Source: Candidatus Bathyarchaeota archaeon (GTDB taxonomy: Archaea; Thermoproteota; Bathyarchaeia; Bathyarchaeales; SOJC01). From it: DNA of 11,303 nt. The translations under genes were made by a program, and so were the position numbers. Positions 4,825 to 11,303 of this stretch are shown one piece after another. The notes under the pieces were generated by a model. The model saw only the letters and a list, made by a program, of their open reading frames with translations. It was not told the DNA's origin and made no database searches. The stretch lies in assembly GCA_030641425.1 (NCBI GenBank), contig DAOWHM010000129.1, positions 1 through 11,303 on the forward strand, in the 5' to 3' direction. Position 1 is the stretch's first letter. Each line of letters starts with the position of its first letter.

Positions 4825-6895
4825 TAGCCTGTTCCCTCTTCCTCTTCTTAGGGCAATTCGGGTTAATGCAGAATCGCCAAGGCTTCCTTCTCCTCCTAAT
4901 AAGCGTCACAATCGGTGAACCACAAGAAAGGCAGCTTTTTCGATTTGGCTTTATCAGACCTTGCTGAGGAAGGGGAAAGGAAGTTTTACATATACCTTTG
5001 AAGTAACCCGTGCATCCGACGAAACGTTTCCCCGTCTTGCGAGAGTGAAGGATCATAAGCTGACTTTTACACTTTGAACAGGTACCAACAGTGCGTTCCT
5101 CCAACATAGATTGTTGCACTGCCATATTCAGCGTCTTCCCCACAGTTCCTTCTCGCCTTCTCAACTCCGCTAATACTGGTTTCAATTGGCTGATAGCTTC
5201 TGCCAGAACACTTTCTCTCTCTTCCTCGCCGTCTTGGATACTCCGCATCTTCTCTTCAAGCTCTCGCGTCAATTGGACTGAAACAATGGTGGAAGCATAT
5301 TTCTCAAGTATCTCCGTTAGACTAAAACCCAGAGTAGTTACCTGGATGTTCTTTGCCGATATGTACTTCCTCTTCTGTAATGTCTGTATAATCTCAGCTC
5401 TTGTAGCTTTTGTGCCAATACTCTCTTCTTCCATTCTCTTCAGAAGGCTACCTGAATTATATCGGGGTGGTGGCTTAGTGAAGCATTCATCAAAGGTTAC
5501 CTTCTTCACCACAACATCTTCGCCTACTCTGACGCTTGGAAGCTCAAACTCATCAAAATGGACATATGGCTTGTAGAACTTCATCCATCCTTCTTTGAGA
5601 ACTTTGCTGCCTGAAAGGAAGAAAAGGTGATCGTCTAAGTGAATCTCGATTCTTGTCCTCTCTCTTCGAGCGGGATCCCCAAAGAGTGCCAAGAAGCGCT
5701 TAACAATTAATTCGAGAAGTTTTCCCTGTGCACGGTTCAGTTTGCGTTTGGGTCTGTTACCTGTAGGGTAGACTGCTGGATGAGCTGGATCGATTTTCTT
5801 GCCTTCATGAGGTTTAAGCTCCTCCAACCTAAGCAGTTCTAAACACGGTTTTTCATACTTCGTTTGCTGGGCTAAACTGTGGAGGATAAACCGATAGTTG
5901 ATTGATGGAGGCAGCTTCTGACTGCTAGTTCGTGGGTAAGAGATTAACGCGTCCAAGTATAGATGTTCAGCGAGGTCAGTTGTTCGTTTTGGACTGAAAC
6001 CAAACAGACGGTATGCTTCTCTTTGCAGAGCGCCCAAGTCGAAGGGAACTGGAGGACTCTGACTAACGATCCTCCTTTCAACCTTAGATATCTTTCCTGA
6101 TCTACCTTGACAAGCTTCAACGATTTCCACTGCCTCCGCCTTGCATTCCACGGTTCTCTTCTCGTATTTCGCTTCGTAAACCCTACCGTCAACTTCAACT
6201 TCGGCTTTAACAGTCCAGAATGGAGTTGGAACGAAGCACAAAATATCCTCCTCCCTCTGAACCAAGAACCTCAAAGTAGGCCCTTGCACCCTACCAGTAC
6301 TCAACGACACATACCTGCCACACGTATGTTTCACCGCTCCAGTAAGAGCCCGAGAGAGATTTATGCCATAGAGCCAATCAACCTCATGCCTAGTTCTCCC
6401 AGCTTCGATGAGACTGAAATCAAGCATAGGCAAAACATTCTCATAGGCTTCTACAAGATCACTGCTAGTAAGAGTGGAATACTTCATCCTCTTAGCAACT
6501 TCAGCCTTTCCACACGCATACTTCAAAATGTTATAGCCGATCAGGTTGCCCTCCACATCGAAGTCACAGGCATCAATGAAAGTGTCTGCTTCAAGCGCCA
6601 GCTTAGAGATAGTTTCTATATGAGCCTTGACCTTTCCAGCGCCTTTCTCGACAAGATGTCGAGGAGCCCACGTGAAATCGAAGACGGGATACCGTGTTTT
6701 CTTGCCTCCCTGCTGAGTAACCGTGTAAAGATGGCCAATAGCGGATACCACAACAATCTTACGACCACGATCAACCACAAAATATGAAACTCCACCATCT
6801 TTGCGAAGTTCAGGTTTGTTCTTCACATCTAAAGCTTCAGCGATACGTCGTGCAGCAGATGGTTTCTCAGCCACAATCAAAGTATAACCCTTCAC
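4814..6895 (-). CDS. topA: DNA topoisomerase IA (archaeal type)
   Basis: This 693-residue enzyme relaxes negatively supercoiled DNA by single-strand passage. The N-terminal TOPRIM domain has E10 in VAEKPSAARR and D111-x-D113-x-E115 in DACDFDVEGN, the magnesium-binding set. Residues about 150-210 (EAGRTRHEVDWLYGINLSRALT, STGRVQGPTL) are the conserved entry to the gate domain. The catalytic tyrosine is Y320 in ISYPRTSSQ, with R322 nearby. IGTKATRAEIIQTL (493-506) is another family block. The C-terminus has two four-Cys zinc ribbons: C606/C609/C628/C636 and C655/C658/C676/C681. There is no helicase domain, so this is not reverse gyrase. It starts with GTG at 6895 after GAGGGAA. The small zinc-finger gene overlaps its last codons. 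Confidence 0.97.
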   Translation of the reverse strand: MKGYTLIVAEKPSAARRIAEALDVKNKPELRKDGGVSYFVVDRGRKIVVVSAIGHLYTVTQQGGKKTRYPVFDFTWAPRHLVEKGAGKVKAHIETISKLALEADTFIDACDFDVEGNLIGYNILKYACGKAEVAKRMKYSTLTSSDLVEAYENVLPMLDFSLIEAGRTRHEVDWLYGINLSRALTGAVKHTCGRYVSLSTGRVQGPTLRFLVQREEDILCFVPTPFWTVKAEVEVDGRVYEAKYEKRTVECKAEAVEIVEACQGRSGKISKVERRIVSQSPPVPFDLGALQREAYRLFGFSPKRTTDLAEHLYLDALISYPRTSSQKLPPSINYRFILHSLAQQTKYEKPCLELLRLEELKPHEGKKIDPAHPAVYPTGNRPKRKLNRAQGKLLELIVKRFLALFGDPARRERTRIEIHLDDHLFFLSGSKVLKEGWMKFYKPYVHFDEFELPSVRVGEDVVVKKVTFDECFTKPPPRYNSGSLLKRMEEESIGTKATRAEIIQTLQKRKYISAKNIQVTTLGFSLTEILEKYASTIVSVQLTRELEEKMRSIQDGEEERESVLAEAISQLKPVLAELRRREGTVGKTLNMAVQQSMLEERTVGTCSKCKSQLMILHSRKTGKRFVGCTGYFKGICKTSFPLPQQGLIKPNRKSCLSCGSPIVTLIRRRRKPWRFCINPNCPKKRKREQAIEL

Positions 6896-6976
6896 AGAGT
6901 TCCCTCAGTACCACAACACTACAAACTTCGCACTCATACGAGCCCCAGACAGTTGGTGCCCAATGATATGAGAAGA

Positions 6977-6985
6977 CATAAATAG
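6977..6985 (+). promoter_or_regulatory. TATA-like box of the zinc-ribbon/gcvT unit
   Basis: CATAAATAG lies about 45 nt before the ATG at 7027, predicting a transcript start near 7007. The same A/T stretch read on the minus strand (CTATTTATG) could serve topA, with a leader of about 55-60 nt. No better TATA-like box for topA is seen in 6896-6970. Confidence 0.4.
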
Positions 6986-7026
6986 CTTGCTCCATCTTTT
7001 GGAAGTTGCTGAGTGGGTTAGAATCT

Positions 7027-7191
7027 ATGCCTCAGAAGGTTTCCTGTCAGGGTTGTGGTCACGTTTTGTACGACGGTCCAGAATTGAAATATCCTGACGA
7101 GATTATACAGAAACACGATGGAAAATGCCCCAACTGTGGAAGAAAACTGTCCCTCGTCCCCATAGACGTAGAAGTGAAGCCGAATAAGTAG
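7027..7191 (+). CDS. Small zinc-ribbon protein
   Basis: This 54-residue protein has two CxxC knuckles (C7/C10 and C34/C37), each followed by glycine: CQGCG and CPNCG. This is the layout of a rubredoxin-like or TFIIS-like zinc ribbon. Between them is a short helical segment (ELKYPDEIIQKHDG) and after them a strand with basic residues. The ATG at 7027 starts closest to the predicted leader; an in-frame TTG at 7006 would add seven residues. It ends 22 nt before gcvT and is probably co-transcribed with it. Small zinc ribbons of this type are common in archaea and their function is generally not known; the link to glycine cleavage is only positional. Confidence 0.78.
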   Translation: MPQKVSCQGCGHVLYDGPELKYPDEIIQKHDGKCPNCGRKLSLVPIDVEVKPNK

Positions 7192-7213
7192 ATGGCAAAC
7201 AACGTGAAGGGAA

Positions 7214-8350
7214 ATGAGTCAAGAGTCAAAGAAGACGCATCTCCATAAATTCCATAAACAAAGGGGAAAACTAACTTCATTCGCAAATTTTGAGATGCCA
7301 GTTTGGTACGAGGGGATAATACCTGAACATCTCGCGGTGAGAGATAGAGTTGGAATCTTTGACGTAACTCACATGGGAAGGGTATTAATCACCGGGAGCG
7401 ACGGAGAAGCATTCCTCAATTACGTTACAGTAAATGATGTGTCTGCTCTGACTCCTCTGAGCGCTCACTACTCCATCATGTGCAACGAAGAAGGCGGAAT
7501 AAAAGACGACTTCGTCCTCTCAAAAATAGAAAAAGACAGATTCTTCATGGTATACAACGCATCCAACCGAGCTAAAAACTATTCATGGCTGAAAGAGCAT
7601 GCGACTCAATTCAACGTAAAAATTGTAGACATCTCAGACCACGTGGCGATGTTTGCAGTCCAAGGTCCTAAAGCCCAAGAAACCCTCCAAAAAGTAACTT
7701 CAACAGACCTTAGTGAAGTAAAACGATTCAAATGCACCTGGACAGAACTAGCAGGCTTCAAAACCTTCCTGTCAAGAACCGGCTACACAGGAGAAGACGG
7801 ATTCGAAGTATTCATCTGGGACACCCCCACTTCCAAGCCTGAAAAAGCAGTAGACGCTTGGAACGCAATATTGCAGGCAGGAAAACAGTTTGATATTGCC
7901 CCCTGCGGATTAGGTGCAAGGGACACCTTGAGGCTGGAAGCAGGCATGTGCCTCTACGGCAACGAACTCGACGAAGAAACTACACCCTTAGAAGCAAGAA
8001 TAAGCTTCGCTGTGAAACTCCAAAAAGAAAACTTCATAGGAAAAGAAGCTTTACTCAAACAGAAAGATAAAGGAGTAAAGAGAAAACGAGTTAGTCTCAA
8101 GATGCTTGACCGTGGAATCCCACGTCAAAACCATAAAGTCTACAAAGACGGAAAGGAGACAGGAGAAATAACAAGTGGAACCTTCTCTCCACTGCTAAAA
8201 CGCGGCATAGCCATGGCCCTCGTTCAAAGCGACCACGCAAAACGAGGAGAGGAGGTCATTGTGAAGATAAGAAACCAAGAAGTAAACGCTCAGATCGTAA
8301 AGTCACCCTTTTATGCCACCAACCTCTATGGTTACGCTAGAAAAAGCTGA
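7214..8350 (+). CDS. gcvT: Aminomethyltransferase (glycine cleavage system T protein)
   Basis: This 378-residue protein is the tetrahydrofolate-dependent T protein, which takes the aminomethyl group from the lipoyl H protein, releases ammonia and forms methylene-THF (or the archaeal pterin equivalent). Markers are FDVTHMGRV (49-57), EEGGIKDDFV (92-101, with the catalytic Asp D98), NASNRAKN (115-122), LSRTGYTGEDGFEVF (186-200), PCGLGARDTLRLEAG (230-244) and ISFAVK (263-268). The C-terminal barrel includes GEITSGTFSP. The length matches the family (about 360-380), which favours GcvT over larger sarcosine-dehydrogenase-type relatives. A GAAGGG motif precedes the ATG closely. No gcvH or gcvP genes are in the window, so they must lie elsewhere if the full pathway is present. 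Confidence 0.95.
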   Translation: MSQESKKTHLHKFHKQRGKLTSFANFEMPVWYEGIIPEHLAVRDRVGIFDVTHMGRVLITGSDGEAFLNYVTVNDVSALTPLSAHYSIMCNEEGGIKDDFVLSKIEKDRFFMVYNASNRAKNYSWLKEHATQFNVKIVDISDHVAMFAVQGPKAQETLQKVTSTDLSEVKRFKCTWTELAGFKTFLSRTGYTGEDGFEVFIWDTPTSKPEKAVDAWNAILQAGKQFDIAPCGLGARDTLRLEAGMCLYGNELDEETTPLEARISFAVKLQKENFIGKEALLKQKDKGVKRKRVSLKMLDRGIPRQNHKVYKDGKETGEITSGTFSPLLKRGIAMALVQSDHAKRGEEVIVKIRNQEVNAQIVKSPFYATNLYGYARKS

Positions 8351-8359
8351 TATGGATTG

Positions 8360-8364
8360 TTTTT
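8360..8364 (+). terminator. T-tract after gcvT
   Basis: Five T follow the gcvT stop by about 10 nt, in a short spacer with a new TATA-like element for aglB, so termination of the upstream unit here is plausible. The tract is short. Confidence 0.3.
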
Positions 8365-8378
8365 GCAGACCGCAAGGG

Positions 8379-8387
8379 AAATAAAAG
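8379..8387 (+). promoter_or_regulatory. TATA-like box of aglB
   Basis: AAATAAAAG lies about 43 nt before the TTG start of aglB, predicting a transcript start near 8409 and a leader of about 17 nt that holds the ribosome-binding site. Confidence 0.4.
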
Positions 8388-8412
8388 AGTTACATCAATT
8401 TGTTTGAAAGCA

Positions 8413-8417
8413 GGGAG
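8413..8417 (+). promoter_or_regulatory. Ribosome-binding site of aglB
   Basis: GGGAG is eight nt before the TTG at 8426. It supports that non-ATG start, since no ATG follows for many codons in this frame. Confidence 0.6.
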
Positions 8418-8425
8418 ATATCATA

Positions 8426-10624
8426 TTGGATCCTAGAAGTTGGATAACAAAGGACAAACTAGTAACTACTCTTCAGAACGTGTCAAAACTGAGGATTCCA
8501 GTCTCTCGCTCCACTCTGCTAACAGTTTCAGCATTAACAATTATCTTCTTCGTCGCCTTCTCGATAAGGCTTTTACCTCTTCGTTGGGGACTCGAACTCT
8601 CAGAGTTCGACCCATACTTCCAATTCCGCTTTACCGAAAAAATCGTAGATGACGGATATTTTGACTGGACGAGTTGGTATGATACTCAACGTTGGTACCC
8701 ATCAGGATACACCGTTAACATAGGTCGTATGGCTTTCCCAGGTCTTCCATTGACAGCTGCAACCCTCTTCAACATCCTTTCCGCCTTAGGAGTTCCGATC
8801 TCTCTTTATCATCTCTGCGTAATATTTCCTGCCATCTTCGGGGCTTTAGCATGTGTAATGGCATTCTTCTTCGGAAACGATATCGGCGGCAAAACGGTAG
8901 GTTTACTTTCAGCCTTCTTTCTCGCACTAAACTCGTCACACATAACCAGAACTGCTGCAGGATTCTTCGACGACGAAACCGTTGGAATAGGCGCCATCCT
9001 ACTCTTCGCCTTCTTATTTCTCAGAGCATTAGATAGTGAACGCCCACAAAAACATTCTATCATCTACGCCATTACAGCTGGATTAGCTCTGGGCTACATC
9101 ACAGCCTCGTGGGGAGCAGCACTGTACCCAATTGCAATGGCCACCGTATTCGTTTTTGTACTAGTCTTACTGAGACGTTATTCACGCCGTCTACTTGTCT
9201 CCTACAGTGTAACGTTTGGCTTGGGCTTGTTCATAGCCATCAACATTCCGAAACTCTCCCTCAAATATCTGACTTCTCAAGCAATCCTACCTGTCTTAGG
9301 AGTCTTTGGTTTATTGTGCCTCTACGAGATAGTAAACGCTATGAACTCAAGAAAGTGGAAGCTCGTTTCTGTGACGGTTTTCTTCGGAGTACTGATAGGA
9401 GGGTTGGTGGTTCTCTCATATTTTGGATATATGGGCTCAATTGCTGGCAAGTTCGTGCGCGTTGTAGATCCGTTGCAACGGGAGGCCTCCCAGATATATA
9501 TGTCCGTTCAAGAACATAGAGTGACGGCGTGGGGTTCAATCTATTACGACTACGGAGTCGGCGTTATCTTCTTCGCGTTAGGCTTATTCTTTGCGATAGG
9601 GAATCTCACAAATCGTAACATTTACACGATAATCTTCGGTTTGACAGCTTTGTATTTCGCATCTTCCATGGTTAGGTTGACTATATTACTGGCACCAGTC
9701 TTCGGGATTTTGATGGCTATTGGAATAGCCAATTTGCTGAGGCCCTTCGTAGCCATTCTAAAGCAGACGCCAAGAATTGCTTTGGGAAAGAAGCGTATTA
9801 CAAGACCTGTTGGGAAGGAGTTCAGTGGAGGAGTCCTGATTCTTGTGTTCCTTCTTCTAACTTCAACCTACGCCTTCCCTAGAGCAAGAATGTATGAACA
9901 CGCGGATATGCCGATGACTATTGTTGCTGCAAGCATGCCTTTTAAAGCAGATGTGGGCGTATGGATTGATGCTCTCGGGTGGATGCAGAACACGTTCCCA
10001 GAAGGAAACGCGATAATATGCAGTTGGTGGGATTATGGTTACTGGATAACTGTTCGTGGAAACCAAACATCCCTCGCTGATAACGCCACGTTCAACACCA
10101 CCCAAATCGCGCTCATAGGAAAGATTTTCATGTCCAATGAAACTGAAGCAATAAAGATTCTGCAAGAACAGTTTACAGGCCCTAGGGGGCCTCCAACTCA
10201 CATCTTAGCCTTCTTCACCTTCTACACTGACGGCGTGGATAGAGGTTACGGAGATGAAGGAAAGTGGTATTGGATGGCCAGAATCGGTAGCTCAGACAAC
10301 AAAACCACCTCAACCTACGGAGAGTTCTTCACTGAATACGGAAATGGAACAAATTCTTTTGGAAGCCAAAATCAAACTGAGGATCAGCGCGCCTACTTCA
10401 AATGGAACGAGCAGGGAAGACAGCTAGTTCTCTACAAGATGATGGCTGCCGCGAAGGCGGATAGAAGCGCTTCTGGAGCATATTGGCCTCAAGACTCCGG
10501 AGCGAGTGATGATGGAGAACTCGTCTACTTCAAGAACCCTAAATTCTTCGCAATTAACGTGGGGAATAACCTCATTGGCTCAGTGGCCATGTTCGAGATA
10601 GACTATTCGCAACTTGGAACTTGA
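8426..10624 (+). CDS. aglB: Oligosaccharyltransferase AglB (STT3 family)
   Basis: This 732-residue membrane enzyme transfers a lipid-linked glycan to Asn in N-x-S/T of exported proteins. Residues about 30-480 contain some 11-13 hydrophobic segments. The catalytic signature is present: D62 in SEFDPYFQFR (first extracellular loop), FDDET (D182/D183/E184; second acidic motif), SVQE (360-363; SVSE/TIxE-type loop motif) and the acceptor-binding WWDYG (534-538) in the soluble C-terminal domain. The DK/MI-type motif is not obvious; LVLYKMM (667-673) may be its remnant. At 732 residues it lies between the short and long archaeal forms. The C-terminal domain holds seven N-x-T sequons between N546 and N651. 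It starts with TTG at 8426 with GGGAG eight nt upstream. The GPT-like gene follows 20 nt after its stop. Confidence 0.95.
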   Translation: MDPRSWITKDKLVTTLQNVSKLRIPVSRSTLLTVSALTIIFFVAFSIRLLPLRWGLELSEFDPYFQFRFTEKIVDDGYFDWTSWYDTQRWYPSGYTVNIGRMAFPGLPLTAATLFNILSALGVPISLYHLCVIFPAIFGALACVMAFFFGNDIGGKTVGLLSAFFLALNSSHITRTAAGFFDDETVGIGAILLFAFLFLRALDSERPQKHSIIYAITAGLALGYITASWGAALYPIAMATVFVFVLVLLRRYSRRLLVSYSVTFGLGLFIAINIPKLSLKYLTSQAILPVLGVFGLLCLYEIVNAMNSRKWKLVSVTVFFGVLIGGLVVLSYFGYMGSIAGKFVRVVDPLQREASQIYMSVQEHRVTAWGSIYYDYGVGVIFFALGLFFAIGNLTNRNIYTIIFGLTALYFASSMVRLTILLAPVFGILMAIGIANLLRPFVAILKQTPRIALGKKRITRPVGKEFSGGVLILVFLLLTSTYAFPRARMYEHADMPMTIVAASMPFKADVGVWIDALGWMQNTFPEGNAIICSWWDYGYWITVRGNQTSLADNATFNTTQIALIGKIFMSNETEAIKILQEQFTGPRGPPTHILAFFTFYTDGVDRGYGDEGKWYWMARIGSSDNKTTSTYGEFFTEYGNGTNSFGSQNQTEDQRAYFKWNEQGRQLVLYKMMAAAKADRSASGAYWPQDSGASDDGELVYFKNPKFFAINVGNNLIGSVAMFEIDYSQLGT

Positions 10625-10644
10625 TACAGTAGGCGATTGAAGCC

Positions 10645-11303
10645 TTGTTTCCAAAAGCCGTAGACCAGCACAAACCAAGCAAACCTCTAATCCCCAACGG
10701 ACTCGGCGTGATCTACGTACTTGGCAGCGCCATCTACCTATTCTTACTCCACTACTCTAACTATCCGGCAGCGCTACCTTTAGCGGGTTGCATTCTGTTT
10801 GGGGGATTCATGGGTCTACTCGATGACTGGATGGACCTCAGATGGCGTTTCAAAGCCTTCCTACCCCTATTTGCATCAATACCTCTGGCGGTGCAGAGGG
10901 AAGCTCTGGGTCCAGAAGCCACAAAGATGGCGACGTACATCTTCGGCAGGATCGATTTCGGCCCCCTCTTCTACATCATAGTAATACCACTAATAGTGAC
11001 TGTAACGACGAATGTAGTGAATCAGCTGGGAGGATTGAACGGCTTAGAAACAATCTGTCCCTCAATCATCATGATCGGATTGATGGCCACATCTCCCGAG
11101 AAGAATACACTGCTACTTCTACCCCTAATGATCTACTTAATCCTCACAGTCTTCAACTTCTCGGGTAAAATCTTTGTTGGTAACACAGGCTCCTTCGCCA
11201 TAGGAATAACCCTTGCCTCGTACGCCATCATCGCTAACAATGAACAGACATTGCTGATTTCCATCTTACCCTTCATTTTCAACTCATCCTTAATTCTCTT
11301 GAA
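10645..11303 (+). CDS. GPT/Alg7-like glycosyl-phosphate transferase (glycosyltransferase family 4), partial
   Basis: The frame is open from the stop at 10630-10632 to the right edge. It belongs to the polyprenyl-phosphate HexNAc-1-phosphate transferases (WecA/MraY/Alg7 superfamily), which load the first sugar phosphate onto dolichyl phosphate. Numbered from the TTG at 10645: DQHKPSKPLIPNGLG (7-21), GLLDDWMDLRWRFK with the DD metal motif (60-61), NVVNQLGGLNGLE (123-135; eukaryote/archaeal-type NxxN-xxG-xNG) and IFVGNTGSFAIG (176-187), where Asn stands at the usual GD Asp. At least six hydrophobic segments follow. Family members normally have a first membrane helix before the DxHKP loop. Here only 20 nt and a stop separate this from aglB, so the N-terminus is short or broken. 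The start is uncertain (TTG, or a non-standard ATT at 10636). The C-terminus is cut by the window. Confidence 0.82.
   Translation, partial: MFPKAVDQHKPSKPLIPNGLGVIYVLGSAIYLFLLHYSNYPAALPLAGCILFGGFMGLLDDWMDLRWRFKAFLPLFASIPLAVQREALGPEATKMATYIFGRIDFGPLFYIIVIPLIVTVTTNVVNQLGGLNGLETICPSIIMIGLMATSPEKNTLLLLPLMIYLILTVFNFSGKIFVGNTGSFAIGITLASYAIIANNEQTLLISILPFIFNSSLILL

Noticed and set aside
5091..6787. Long plus-strand ORFs (161 and 226 codons) inside the topA region.
   Set aside because: Both are antisense to well-conserved topoisomerase sequence and show no recognisable domains.
4814..6895. Possibility that the topoisomerase is part of a reverse gyrase.
   Set aside because: No helicase domain precedes the TOPRIM domain; the protein starts directly at TLIVAEKPS.
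10799..11168. Two plus-strand ORFs of 60 and 108 codons near the right end.
   Set aside because: They overlap the GPT-like frame, which shows clear family motifs and membrane helices; these are out-of-frame shadows.

Overview
The window looks like a chromosomal segment of a mesophilic or moderately thermophilic archaeon, most likely of the TACK group and possibly a Bathyarchaeia-type lineage. The evidence is an AglB-type oligosaccharyltransferase, a eukaryote/archaeal-style GPT (Alg7-like) glycosyltransferase, an archaeal topoisomerase IA with a DxDxEG TOPRIM motif and zinc ribbons, a tRNA-Thr with an intron in the anticodon loop, TATA-like boxes 20-40 nt upstream of starts, short leaders, and frequent TTG/GTG starts. 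The lineage is inferred from gene content only. I see no phage, transposon, CRISPR or plasmid feature; it reads as a housekeeping region.

Layout. Positions 1-269 (minus) hold the N-terminus of a class II fructose-bisphosphate aldolase that runs off the left edge. Next come a small coiled-coil winged-helix regulator (376-714, minus) and, diverging from it, an ArsR-type HTH plus GyrI-like effector-domain regulator (969-1856, plus). The 254-nt gap between them carries TATA boxes and an inverted/direct repeat set that could be an operator. Two divergent tRNA genes follow: Leu(UAG) on minus, and Thr(GGU) with a 24-nt intron on plus. At 2421-2975 is a metzincin-like protein whose zinc-binding histidines are present but whose catalytic glutamate is replaced by glycine.

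Positions 3209-4599 (plus) form a two-gene unit: a membrane-anchored helical protein of unknown role and ribose-5-phosphate isomerase A. It converges, with only 3 nt between stops, on a minus-strand unit of topoisomerase IA (4814-6895) and a small zinc-finger protein (4603-4824) that overlaps its end. Diverging from topA is a plus-strand unit of a 54-residue zinc ribbon and GcvT aminomethyltransferase (7027-8350). The right end carries N-glycosylation genes: aglB, encoding the final transferase (8426-10624), then a GPT-like enzyme of the first membrane step (from 10645 past the right edge). The latter appears to lack its expected first membrane helix.

The plus strand is rich in A and C at wobble positions of plus-strand genes, whereas minus-strand genes use mainly G/T-ended codons. 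This suggests a strand-wide replication skew rather than a gene-specific one. No clear new multigene system is visible. The most notable items are the glutamate-less metzincin, the N-terminally short GPT homologue, the sequon cluster in AglB and the weak splice motif of the tRNA-Thr intron.
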